Assembly (NCBI GenBank): GCA_002479075.1
Contig: DLLG01000001.1
Span: forward strand, 62,001-126,000
DNA: 64,000 nucleotides
From: Clostridiales bacterium UBA7568
GTDB lineage: Bacteria > Bacillota > Clostridia > Oscillospirales > CAG-272
Direction of reading: 5' to 3'
In this document: positions 16,372-23,547 of the stretch, one piece after another
Layout: each line of letters starts with the position of its first letter
How positions within the stretch are numbered: the first letter of the stretch is position 1
The notes under the pieces: model-generated
What the model was told of the DNA's origin: nothing
The model's database searches: none
Seen by the model: only the letters and a program-made list of their open reading frames with translations
Translations under genes and position numbers: made by a program

Positions 16372-18018
16372 TTATCCGCGGATAATCTTGTTGCTTGTGG
16401 TCTTGGGGAAGGGCTCCTTGCGGATTACGACTTTTGTCACCTTTTTATAGTTCGGCAGTTCCGCGAGAGCTTCGGAAATAAGCGCTTTGACCTCGCTCTC
16501 CGTTTTTTCCTCGCTCAGGTATACCTCGGCTTCGAGCGCGTGTTCGTCACCCTTGCTGTTTTTCAGCCCGCGGACGACGACCTCAGAAACGCAGTCGATA
16601 TTCATTATGAGATTTTCAATCTCCTCGGGATAAATGTTTTTGCCGTTCGAAAGGACGATTATGTTCTTCTTTCTGCCCGTTATGCAGATCTGGTCGTCTG
16701 GTGTGATATAGCCGTAGTCGCCTGTGAAGAACCAACCGTCGCGGATTGCTTCCGCCGTTTTCTCGGGCATTTTGTAATAGCCGAGCATAACAACGTCGCC
16801 CTTTACGGCGATCTCGCCTATGCCTTCCTCGTTCGGCTCGTCTATGCGCCACTGGAGACACGCAAGGCGGTGACCTGCGGTGTGGAAGTCGTTTGAGCTT
16901 TCATCGTTTACGGATACAAGAGGAGAACACTCGGTTATACCGTAGCCGCCTGTCATAGGAATGCCGATGTCATTGAAGAACTCTCCCATTTCGGGACGTA
17001 TCGGAGCGCCGCCGCAGACAATCTTGCGCAGCTTGCCGCCGAAAAGGTTATGAAGCTCGGCAAAGAGCTTGGGACGAAGGTCAATCCCTATTTTGAGCGC
17101 GGCTCTTGAAATTTTGACACCTTTGCGGAAGGTTTTCAGCTTGCCCTTTTCCTTTAAGTTTTTCATTATGAGGAAATATATGAATTCCGCGATTGCTGGC
17201 ACGATATATATGTTTGTCGGGTGATAGAGCTGCATATCGGAGACGAGCTCGCGCATAACTGAATTTATGCAGAGAGTTGCGTGAAAATGAATGTTGACAA
17301 GAATGTCGCATACGGACTCGTACGTGTGATGATAAGGAAGAATGGAAAGTGCGGTATCATATATTCTTGACACCTGCATTCCGTAATAAACGCCGCTGAC
17401 AAGGTTGTGCTCGGAGAGCATAACGCCCTTTGCGATTCCCGTTGTACCGGATGTGTAAACAAGCATTTTGAGCTCATTTTCATCACTTTTGAGGCTGTCA
17501 TAAGCGGTTTTGTCCAGTTTTGCACCGTCCGCTATGAGACGTTTATATGAGATGATACCGTCGGTATCATCGTCGATGTCAAAGCAGATGAAGGCTTTTA
17601 TGTTCGGAAGCGACGCCTTGTTTTCGACAAACCAAGGCATATACTGCTTGCTGAAAAATACAACCTCGCTTTCGCTGTCTGTCAACAGATGCAGCTTTTC
17701 CTTTGTTGTGAGCTGACGGTCTATCGGAACGAAAACTCCGGCAGAGCAGAGGGCTGTCAGATATGTGACGATCCAGTCATAACGGTTTTCGCTGACTATC
17801 GCCATATGAGATGATCCGAATCCCATTTCCGTAAGCGCTGCGCCGAGCGCCTCGACGGTCTGATGAAATTCTATATAGGTTACTTCGCGAACGGTTCCGT
17901 CCGGATTTTTGAACTTGTACGCGATTTTCTCGCCGTCCTCGTTTACAGCCATCCAAAGCATTTCCCGTATGGACGAGAAGGGCTTTATCGGCGTTTTTTC
18001 TTTGTTCTTTCTTGACAT
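16372..18018 (-). CDS. Long-chain acyl-CoA synthetase family (AMP-binding) protein
   Basis: This 548-residue ANL-superfamily enzyme activates a carboxylic acid as acyl-adenylate. Motifs in order: LVYTSGTTGIAKGVMLSEHN (P-loop), LPYHHTYES, GGYGITECSPL, WFFTGDYGYI and the hinge ITGRKKNIIVLSNGKNI, ending TTSNKIIRG with the catalytic Lys. Similarity to FadD/long-chain ligases is best. The real start is the ATG at 18018 behind GGAGATGTGTTT; a GTG two codons upstream is less well spaced. It stands alone and is divergent from the XRE gene. The chain length of the acid is unknown. Confidence 0.9.
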   Translation of the reverse strand: MSRKNKEKTPIKPFSSIREMLWMAVNEDGEKIAYKFKNPDGTVREVTYIEFHQTVEALGAALTEMGFGSSHMAIVSENRYDWIVTYLTALCSAGVFVPIDRQLTTKEKLHLLTDSESEVVFFSKQYMPWFVENKASLPNIKAFICFDIDDDTDGIISYKRLIADGAKLDKTAYDSLKSDENELKMLVYTSGTTGIAKGVMLSEHNLVSGVYYGMQVSRIYDTALSILPYHHTYESVCDILVNIHFHATLCINSVMRELVSDMQLYHPTNIYIVPAIAEFIYFLIMKNLKEKGKLKTFRKGVKISRAALKIGIDLRPKLFAELHNLFGGKLRKIVCGGAPIRPEMGEFFNDIGIPMTGGYGITECSPLVSVNDESSNDFHTAGHRLACLQWRIDEPNEEGIGEIAVKGDVVMLGYYKMPEKTAEAIRDGWFFTGDYGYITPDDQICITGRKKNIIVLSNGKNIYPEEIENLIMNIDCVSEVVVRGLKNSKGDEHALEAEVYLSEEKTESEVKALISEALAELPNYKKVTKVVIRKEPFPKTTSNKIIRG

Positions 18019-18081
18019 AAACACATCTCCTTTGAGAAAAATAAAATGCTTCGGACAATAAAAATACCCGAAAAAACATTA

Positions 18082-18110
18082 TTGTAATTTGAAAAAGTAT
18101 ATGATATAAT
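18082..18110 (+). promoter_or_regulatory. Promoter for the XRE membrane regulator
   Basis: TTGTAA and TATAAT with a 17-bp spacer. It gives an untranslated leader of about 155 nt, see the leader stem at 18151-18251. Confidence 0.65.
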
Positions 18111-18150
18111 ACTATCAAGCGGGTCGGTACACGCAACCACAGTTCAATTA

Positions 18151-18251
18151 TACTGCCGGAGAACGCCGAATTCAATAAACCGAAGAACCACGCTTGTAAA
18201 CAGATAAAACACGCCGAAGTAGAACGACAAAACACGACTCTACCGGCAGTA
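18151..18251 (+). promoter_or_regulatory. Long-range stem in the XRE gene leader
   Basis: TACTGCCGG (18151-18159) pairs perfectly with CCGGCAGTA (18243-18251), closing an 83-nt region whose 3' side abuts the GAGAGGAG ribosome site. The enclosed sequence has no T-run terminator. It may be a structured 5' UTR or an operator pair. Confidence 0.4.
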
Positions 18252-18270
18252 GAGAGGAGAATAACCGACT

Positions 18271-18903
18271 GTGCAGGACACAAAACAGATTATCGGCAGA
18301 AATATAACGCGCCTCAGGACCGCATCACATCTGACGCAGGCAGAGTTTGCCGAGAGCCTGAATTACACGGACAAGGCGGTGTCCAAATGGGAAAGGGGCG
18401 AATCGCTTCCGGACATCGTTGTTCTGAAGCAGCTTGCCGATATGTTCGGCGTCAGCGTCGATTATCTTCTTTCCGAACACGGAAACGACGAAAAGCCGAC
18501 GGTCGGCGAGGAGAAGAGAATCAGGGACCGCAACCATTTTATAATCGCATTGATGGCGATTGTCATTGTCTGGTTTTTGGCGGTGTTTGTTTATTTTCTC
18601 GTCAATTCAATTACGGGAAGATACCTTTGGCAGGCTTATCTTGTGGCGGTGCCCGTATCGGCGATAGTGGCACTTGTGTTCAACTCGATATGGGGAAGAA
18701 CGCGCGCAAACTATATCATAATTTCCGTTCTGATGTGGTCAACTCTGATCACATTCTATGTGCTTCTTCTCAAATATAACATATGGACAATATTCCTCCT
18801 CGGAATTCCGGGGCAGACATCAGTTGTGCTTTGGGCGTGCCTTGGCATCGGCGGCAGAAAGCTGCGTAAGCTGAAGTCTCAAAAGGCCGGCAACGAAAGA
18901 TAA
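18271..18903 (+). CDS. XRE-family regulator with C-terminal membrane domain
   Basis: A 210-residue protein. Residues 1-70 are a lambda-repressor type helix-turn-helix (IIGRNITRLRTASHLTQAEFA, YTDKAVSKWERGESLPDIVVLKQLADMFGVSVDYLL). After a charged linker come four membrane spans (IIALMAIVIVWFLAVFVYF, LVAVPVSAIVALVF, IISVLMWSTLITFYVLLL, FLLGIPGQTSVVLWACLG). Such membrane-tethered repressors are common in Clostridia and probably sense envelope or membrane-soluble signals. Start is GTG at 18271, 11 bp after GAGGAG. It is divergent from the acyl-CoA ligase, a possible target. Confidence 0.88.
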   Translation: MQDTKQIIGRNITRLRTASHLTQAEFAESLNYTDKAVSKWERGESLPDIVVLKQLADMFGVSVDYLLSEHGNDEKPTVGEEKRIRDRNHFIIALMAIVIVWFLAVFVYFLVNSITGRYLWQAYLVAVPVSAIVALVFNSIWGRTRANYIIISVLMWSTLITFYVLLLKYNIWTIFLLGIPGQTSVVLWACLGIGGRKLRKLKSQKAGNER

Positions 18904-18907
18904 TAAG

Positions 18908-18938
18908 AAATCATCCGAAAATCCGGATGATTTTTTTA
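18908..18938 (+). terminator. Terminator after the XRE gene
   Basis: AAATCATCCG, loop, CGGATGATTT then seven T. Confidence 0.9.
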
Positions 18939-19002
18939 TTGTTCATTAAAAACTCCAAGTATTGAATTTGTAAACCTCATTATAAATAAATGATCGCAAA
19001 AC

Positions 19003-19080
19003 GAAAATATTAACAATAAAGCGAAAATATGATATAATTACAATGAAAATATTGACAGCCCGACAAAAATATGATACGAT
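19003..19080 (+). promoter_or_regulatory. Two tandem sigma-A promoters, duplicated 42 bp apart
   Basis: Promoter 1 is TTAACA (19010) -17 bp- TATAAT (19033). Promoter 2 is TTGACA (19052) -17 bp- TACGAT (19075). Both -35 and both -10 boxes are exactly 42 bp apart, and the 36-bp blocks 19003-19038 and 19045-19080 match at 26 of 36 positions, so one is a copy of the other. A near-match to the CcpA cre pattern, centred on AAAACG, follows at 19085-19099. Confidence 0.7.
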
Positions 19081-19111
19081 ATGGGTGAAAACGTTACCCA
19101 GAGGTGTCGTT

Positions 19112-19204
19112 ATGAATATTATGCAAGGACAGGTTTACCTTTTGCACAATGTTTTCAGATGCCGCTTTTATACAGACAGAGGGCAACTGAAAATCGTAAT
19201 ATGA
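19112..19204 (+). CDS. 30-residue leader peptide of an attenuator
   Basis: ATG at 19112 follows GAGGTG with 5-bp spacing and reads 30 codons to TGA at 19202-19204, whose last base is the first base of a terminator stem. Within the ORF, TTTTCAG and CTGAAAA can pair around a second TGCC/GGCA stem, so the RNA folds as well as codes (the peptide there reads FRCRFYTDRGQLK). Promoter, short ORF with its own ribosome site and terminator touching the stop codon is the layout of ribosome-controlled attenuators such as the one ahead of tet(M). Downstream gene is the lipoprotein at 19292. Confidence 0.55.
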   Translation: MNIMQGQVYLLHNVFRCRFYTDRGQLKIVI

Positions 19205-19250
19205 AGCGCATAGGTAGAACTGCTTTGACAGGCTATCTATGCGCTTTTTG
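19204..19250 (+). terminator. Intrinsic terminator (attenuator) before the 19292 lipoprotein
   Basis: AAGCGCATAG (19204-19213) pairs with CTATGCGCTT (19237-19246), continuing into TTTTT. It lies after the leader ORF and 42 bp before the lipoprotein ATG, with no other promoter seen between, so read-through should control that gene. Confidence 0.75.
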
Positions 19251-19291
19251 CTTGAAAAATCAAAACCAATCACAGAAAGGGGTCCACCGTT

Positions 19292-19855
19292 ATGAAAACG
19301 AATAATTCAATAAGGATAGTGATTTTAGTCTTCTTTTTGCTTGCAACTTTTTTAATGGCAGCGGGATGCAGGAGGACACCATCCGAAACCGAGCAAGCTA
19401 TATCAAAAAAATGGGAACACGTAATTTCCGGTGAGGATACCGAAGTAAAAAAGGTGGAGATAAAAAAATATATTATGCAGCCCGGATACAGCAGTATCGC
19501 CGCAACATCTCAAAAATTTACATCAGAAGATCCTGATACCATAAAAAGTCTTATTGGCATAGTTCGCGGGTCAGATGTTTCGTTTGAGGATTTTGAATTT
19601 GATACAAGCGGAATGGAAAAATTCCATAACTCTCATATGTACAGACAAACGATACAAATAGCTCTGATTGATTCTGCCGGAAATGAGATTTTGGGATTAT
19701 ATTTATACGAAAACGGAGATATTGTCATCGTTGAACCACGAGAAGCCACCGAAACCAAAAAAACATACCAGCCATACCTCGTATACTTTGAAAATTCAAA
19801 CACGGATGTTTTTGCCGCATTTGACGGTTTTTATGAAAATAATTTTACGGAATGA
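19292..19855 (+). CDS. Hypothetical lipoprotein
   Basis: This 187-residue product has a type II signal peptide: basic N-terminus, hydrophobic core IRIVILVFFLLATFLMAAG and lipobox Cys near residue 26, so it should be anchored on the outer face of the membrane. The rest is soluble and unrecognised; it contains FTSEDPDTIKSLIGIV and a C-terminal EPREATETKKTYQPYLVYF. Base composition is clearly more AT-rich than the neighbours (many AAA, ATT, TTT codons), suggesting separate origin. The ribosome site is AAAGGGG. It is preceded by the attenuator leader and followed by a terminator. Confidence 0.8.
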   Translation: MKTNNSIRIVILVFFLLATFLMAAGCRRTPSETEQAISKKWEHVISGEDTEVKKVEIKKYIMQPGYSSIAATSQKFTSEDPDTIKSLIGIVRGSDVSFEDFEFDTSGMEKFHNSHMYRQTIQIALIDSAGNEILGLYLYENGDIVIVEPREATETKKTYQPYLVYFENSNTDVFAAFDGFYENNFTE

Positions 19856-19881
19856 AATAAGTATATTTTACGCGATTGGTT

Positions 19882-19915
19882 AAAAAGAGCGCCGCCGAAG
19901 CGACGCTCTTTTTTT
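19882..19915. terminator. Bidirectional terminator between the lipoprotein and metI
   Basis: AAAAAGAGCGCCGC, CGAA, GCGACGCTCTTTTTTT with one mismatch; close copy of the hairpin after glnS. Confidence 0.85.
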
Positions 19916-20618
19916 ATTTCAGTCTCTTATCAGTCTTTACGGAAAGTGCCGTGCCGACGCTCTGGAAAACCTGAACGAGGATTATCAGCAGTACAACGGC
20001 AATCAGGATGACCATATAGTTATAACGCTGATAACCGTACATAATGGCGATGTTTCCGAGCCCGCCGCCGCCGATTGCGCCGCTCATCGCCGTGTAGCCG
20101 AGGATTGTGGTTACGGCGATAGTAGCGTTTGAAATGAGCGAGGGAACGCTTTCCGGAATCATAACCTTTGTTATTATCTGAAAAGGCGTTGCTCCCATAC
20201 TCTGCGCCGCCTCGATTATATTCGGATTGACCTCGCGCAGACTGCTTTCGACAAGCCTTGCAACGAACGGGAACGCCGCTATGACAAGCGGTACGATCGA
20301 TGCGACAGAGCCTATCGTCGTGCCGACGATAAGTCTTGTGAGAGGAAATACGACAACAATAAGTATTATGAAGGGGACAGAACGGAGAAGGTTTACAATA
20401 ATATTCAGTACTTTCATCAGCCACTTAGGAAGGGGAAGGATTCCGCCCTTATCGCCGACGACGAGCAAAACGCCGAGCGGCAAGCCGATTATAAATGCAA
20501 AAAGCGTCGAGATAAGCGTGACATAAAGCGTTTCAAAAACTGCGCCGGGAATATCGTGCTTCAATATGTCGAAAGCTGTTTGCAACTTTTCCGCAGAAAA
20601 CATATTATTCATTTTCAC
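19914..20618 (-). CDS. metI: Methionine ABC transporter permease
   Basis: A 234-residue inner-membrane permease with five spans and the EAA loop EVNPNIIEAAQSMGATPFQI that touches the ATPase. The N-terminal half IVNLLRSVPFIILIVVVFPLTR and C-terminal ILGYTAMSGAIGGGGLGNIAI are diagnostic for MetI. It forms the channel for D/L-methionine with MetN and MetQ. Its start overlaps the metN stop by an ATGA, and it is the last gene of metQ-metN-metI, all controlled from the leader upstream of metQ. Confidence 0.95.
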   Translation of the reverse strand: MKMNNMFSAEKLQTAFDILKHDIPGAVFETLYVTLISTLFAFIIGLPLGVLLVVGDKGGILPLPKWLMKVLNIIVNLLRSVPFIILIVVVFPLTRLIVGTTIGSVASIVPLVIAAFPFVARLVESSLREVNPNIIEAAQSMGATPFQIITKVMIPESVPSLISNATIAVTTILGYTAMSGAIGGGGLGNIAIMYGYQRYNYMVILIAVVLLIILVQVFQSVGTALSVKTDKRLK

Positions 20619-21613
20619 ACCTCCTCAACGGTAACATTATCGACAGAGCCGAGGTATTCGGCAACCATTTTTGCCTGTTCCTCGCCGCCGGGAACGCCCA
20701 AAAGCATAGATCCGTAGGTCTTGTCATCGATACAGCGTGTTGCGGCGGAAACTATGTTGACAAGAATATTCATCTCAATTGCCATAGATGAAATAAGGGG
20801 CATACTTGCCGCCTGCGCGCCGCTGAAAACAACACGTAGGCGTTTTTCCTTATGCGGATTTGAAACCTGATCATCTGCGCCGCCGGGAAAAACGAGCCTT
20901 TTTGCCGCTGCCGATTTCGGGCTTGCAAATACCGTTCCAACCGCGCCTTCTTCAACAACCTCGCCGTTATCGAGGATTGCAACGTGATTGCAGACTTCTT
21001 CAACAACGCTCATCTGATGCGTGATGATTATGACTGTTATTCCGAGTTTTTTGTTTATGTCCCGTATCAGTCCGAGAATGGAATGGGTTGTGTTCGGGTC
21101 AAGAGCACTTGTCGCTTCGTCGCAGAGGAGAACCTTCGGATCCGTTGCGAGCGCGCGGGCAATGGCTATTCGCTGTTGCTGACCGCCGGAAAGCTGCGCG
21201 GGATATGCCTTTGCTTTGTCCGGCAGACCGACCAGTTCGAGCAGTTCCGTTGCACGTTTTACGGCTTTCGACTTCGGCACACTCGCCAGTTCCATAGGAA
21301 AACAGATATTTTTCAGGCAGTTTTTCTGCATAAGCAGGTTAAAACCCTGAAAGATCATCGTTATACCGCGTCTTGCCTCGCGGAGCTGGGCAGGGGAGAG
21401 CTCCCCGATATTCACTCCGTCTACTATGACTTCGCCCTCTGTCGGGCGTTCGAGCATATTGATACAGCGCACGAGCGTACTTTTGCCGGCGCCGCTCATA
21501 CCGATGATGCCGTAAATATCTCCGTCTGCGATTGTTAGATTTATGTTGTGAAGCGCTTCGACCCTGCCGCCTGCGCCTTCAAAAGTCTTGCAAATGTTGC
21601 GTAATTCTATCAT
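20615..21613 (-). CDS. metN: Methionine ABC transporter ATP-binding protein
   Basis: This 332-residue ATPase has Walker A GMSGAGKST (residues 38-46), signature LSGGQQQRIAIARAL, Walker B VLLCDEATSALD, H-loop ITHQM and a C-terminal NIL regulatory domain (about residues 255-332, AQAASMPLISSMAIEMNILV) that binds methionine and inhibits transport when the cell is replete. That domain separates MetN from other amino-acid ATPases. It lies 15 bp after metQ and overlaps metI. Confidence 0.96.
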   Translation of the reverse strand: MIELRNICKTFEGAGGRVEALHNINLTIADGDIYGIIGMSGAGKSTLVRCINMLERPTEGEVIVDGVNIGELSPAQLREARRGITMIFQGFNLLMQKNCLKNICFPMELASVPKSKAVKRATELLELVGLPDKAKAYPAQLSGGQQQRIAIARALATDPKVLLCDEATSALDPNTTHSILGLIRDINKKLGITVIIITHQMSVVEEVCNHVAILDNGEVVEEGAVGTVFASPKSAAAKRLVFPGGADDQVSNPHKEKRLRVVFSGAQAASMPLISSMAIEMNILVNIVSAATRCIDDKTYGSMLLGVPGGEEQAKMVAEYLGSVDNVTVEEV

Positions 21614-21628
21614 TATAAACTTACTGCC

Positions 21629-22477
21629 TTATTTATTTTTGATGTCGTCAAGCGTTTTGTGGCTTGTTGAGTAAATGCCCATAGGTTCAACGTGAACAGC
21701 GGAAACGGAAACGATGTGTGTGCCGTTTGCTTTGTTGAAGTCGTCAAGATAGGGGGCGTGCTGGAAGTAGTTTGCGTCGCATTCTCCGCTTTCAACGACG
21801 TTGTTCGGAACGACGTAATCCGAGAAAACCTTTATGTCAAGCGAGATATTCTTCTCGGCAAGAATCTTCTTTACTTCTTCGAGAATTTCAGCGTGGGGAG
21901 TGGATGAAGCGGCAACGGTTATCTTTGTGCCTGCGAGAGCGGCGTAATCGACGGAGGCGTCAAAGCCGTCTGTCGGGTTATCGATTGTGCTTATAACGGC
22001 GCCTTCATACTTGCCTGCGATGAAATCCGCAACCTGCTTGCTTTCGAGGGCTGCCTTGAGAGCCTTTATTTTGGGAGTGTTTTCGTTGCCTTCCTTGACG
22101 GCAAGAATGTTTGCGTATTTACTGTATGAGCCTTCGATTGCAAGAGAATCCTTTGTCGGATTCAGACCTGCGTCAATGGCGTAGTTTGAGTTGATGACCG
22201 CATAATCAACGTCTGCAAGGAAATTGGGAAGCTGAGCGGCTTCGACTTCTTTGATTGTGATATTATAGGGATTTTCTACGATGTCACGGGCAGTTGCCGT
22301 TATGCCTGCGCCTTCTTTGAGCTTGATAAGTCCGTTGGCTTCGAGAAGAATGAGCGCGCGGGCTTCGTTTGTTGTGTCGTTCGGAACTGCGATCGTTATG
22401 CCTTTTTTGCCGCCGCAAGAAGCGAGGAGCAGAAGGGTAATGGCGAGTGTGATGACGATTGCTACGATTTTTTTCAT
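21629..22477 (-). CDS. metQ: Methionine-binding lipoprotein
   Basis: A 282-residue NlpA/MetQ family substrate-binding lipoprotein. The signal peptide MKKIVAIVITLAITLLLLASCG ends in a LASC lipobox, and the mature protein contains VDYAVINSNYAIDAGLNPTKD, a hallmark of MetQ. It captures methionine outside the membrane for MetNI. Start is the ATG at 22477 behind AAAAGGAGATTTC; upstream in-frame codons extend into the leader terminator region and are rejected. Expression should depend on the leader described at 22514-22743. Confidence 0.95.
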   Translation of the reverse strand: MKKIVAIVITLAITLLLLASCGGKKGITIAVPNDTTNEARALILLEANGLIKLKEGAGITATARDIVENPYNITIKEVEAAQLPNFLADVDYAVINSNYAIDAGLNPTKDSLAIEGSYSKYANILAVKEGNENTPKIKALKAALESKQVADFIAGKYEGAVISTIDNPTDGFDASVDYAALAGTKITVAASSTPHAEILEEVKKILAEKNISLDIKVFSDYVVPNNVVESGECDANYFQHAPYLDDFNKANGTHIVSVSAVHVEPMGIYSTSHKTLDDIKNK

Positions 22478-22513
22478 TTTTGAAATCTCCTTTTGAGAAA
22501 ATAATTTTGAAAA

Positions 22514-22555
22514 CAAAAAACGGAAGCCTTAAAAATACGGCTTCCGAAGATTGCT
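22514..22555 (-). terminator. Intrinsic terminator of the metQ leader with competing arm
   Basis: On the minus strand CGGAAGCC (22546-22539) pairs with GGCTTCCG (22528-22521), followed by six T. The arm AGCAATCTTCGG (22555-22544) shares its last CGG with the terminator and is perfectly complementary over 12 bases to CCGAAGATTGCT at 22626-22615, so the two folds compete. Confidence 0.8.
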
Positions 22556-22579
22556 TTATTTACATATCCGCTTTTGGGA

Positions 22580-22681
22580 TCAGACGTTTTTTTGCGTGCG
22601 GAAACGTATGATACAGCAATCTTCGGCTTGCATCATAGACATGCACATTATCATCCCTTTAAGCGTAAGCGCTGTAAGCAT
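22580..22681 (-). CDS. Methionine-rich leader peptide of the metQNI operon
   Basis: A 33-codon ORF with a strong GGGAGG ribosome site 8 bp before its ATG at 22681. The peptide starts MLTALTLKG and continues MIMCMSMM: six Met codons in eight to seventeen of the chain (residues 10, 12, 14, 16, 17 plus the initiator), then QAEDCC and a basic end. Immediately after the last Met codon begins the 12-base segment (22626-22615) that can pair with the terminator-side arm at 22555-22544. It lies between a consensus promoter and an intrinsic terminator. This is the arrangement of amino-acid attenuators such as trp and his leaders, here with methionine. No S-box or T-box features are visible. Confidence 0.75.
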   Translation of the reverse strand: MLTALTLKGMIMCMSMMQAEDCCIIRFRTQKNV

Positions 22682-22714
22682 CACGTGTTCCTCCCTGCGG
22701 ATAAATATGGACGT

Positions 22715-22743
22715 ATCATATCACAAAGGCATAGGCTTGTCAA
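22715..22743 (-). promoter_or_regulatory. Promoter of the metQNI leader transcript
   Basis: TTGACA (22743-22738) and TATGAT (22720-22715) with a 17-bp spacer; the transcript would start near 22708 and run about 190 nt before the metQ terminator ends. Confidence 0.85.
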
Positions 22744-22779
22744 GAGGGAATTTTGAAAAATGTGCAATTTTTTCGGAAT

Positions 22780-23325
22780 TTATTTAAGGTTGACTCTTTT
22801 GTAAGCCGAGCCGCCGATGGTTTTCCAGGTTATGTCGTTTTCTGTCATAACGATGTAGCCTCTGTCGGAATTGAGCTTGGGGATTGATACGGAGCCCGGA
22901 TTTACATATAAAAACGAGCCGTGATCATCGCAGGCGGGGACGTGTGTGTGTCCGCAGAGAAGGATGAAATTGCCCGCCATTTTCGGAGGATTATCGTCAT
23001 TTAAAAGATGACCGTGCGTTGCGAATACGGTCTTTCCGCCGATATAAAGAAGAGCATAGTCCGCCTTTATGGGAAAGTCGAGAACCATCTGATCGACTTC
23101 GCTGTCGCAATTTCCGCGCACGCAGATGATGTTTTCCTTTATCCCGTTGAGAAGGGCTGCGACCTTTTTTGTGTCATACCCGCCGGGAATATCGTTTCTC
23201 GGGCCGTGATAGAGCAGGTCTCCGAGAAGAACGAGCTTGTCCGGCTGTTCGGCTTTGTATGCCTCTATGAGCTTTTCGCAAAAGAGAGCAGAGCCGTGAA
23301 TATCGGAGGCAATCATAAGTTTCAT
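22780..23325 (-). CDS. yfcE: YfcE-type metallophosphoesterase
   Basis: A 181-residue manganese-dependent phosphodiesterase. Calcineurin-like metal motifs are MIASDIHGS (DxH), LLGDLLYHGPRN (GDxxxxG), VRGNCDSEVD (GNCD), ATHGH and CGHTHVP (GHTH). YfcE-type enzymes split small phosphodiesters; the natural substrate is unsettled. The NDIPGGYDTKKVA insertion is typical of YfcE proper. It precedes the met leader promoter on the same strand without a visible terminator. Confidence 0.92.
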   Translation of the reverse strand: MKLMIASDIHGSALFCEKLIEAYKAEQPDKLVLLGDLLYHGPRNDIPGGYDTKKVAALLNGIKENIICVRGNCDSEVDQMVLDFPIKADYALLYIGGKTVFATHGHLLNDDNPPKMAGNFILLCGHTHVPACDDHGSFLYVNPGSVSIPKLNSDRGYIVMTENDITWKTIGGSAYKRVNLK

Positions 23326-23459
23326 ATAAACATCCTCACTTTCGGTTTATAATATCGCAGATACAGTCGCAAAATCCTGGTTTTTGCCGACTTTATAATA
23401 TTATCATAAACTGTATGCATAATCAAGAGAAAAATTACATAATCATCTTAAAATCGCTG

Positions 23460-23517
23460 TTGCTTTTTTGCGCGTTTTGATGTATAATGAATTTGTAAGG
23501 GATACGAATGCGTATCC
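23460..23517 (+). promoter_or_regulatory. Promoter and downstream dyad for the SPFH operon
   Basis: TTGCTT and TATAAT (23483-23488) have a 17-bp spacer. GGATACG-AATG-CGTATCC (23500-23517), a perfect 7-bp dyad, starts a few bases after the expected transcription start, where a repressor would block elongation; it could also be a 5' mRNA hairpin. Confidence 0.55.
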
Positions 23518-23547
23518 GCAAATAATAAAAACGGAGGGAAAACAGTT

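Noticed and set aside
19081..19100. CcpA cre site
   Set aside because: Only 13 of 15 consensus positions match and it overlaps the transcription start; noted but not called as a feature on its own.
19081..19305. 74-codon frame over the attenuator region
   Set aside because: It crosses the intrinsic terminator in another frame and has no ribosome site; the 30-codon ORF at 19112 has one.
22500..22745. S-box (SAM) or T-box riboswitch ahead of metQ
   Set aside because: No SAM-I core (kink-turn, AGAG/GATG blocks) and no T-box sequence (TGGNACCGCG) could be found; the leader is explained by a Met-rich ORF.
22551..22787. Plus-strand 78-codon frame opposite the met leader
   Set aside because: No ribosome site or promoter on that strand; it is the antisense of the leader peptide and terminator.
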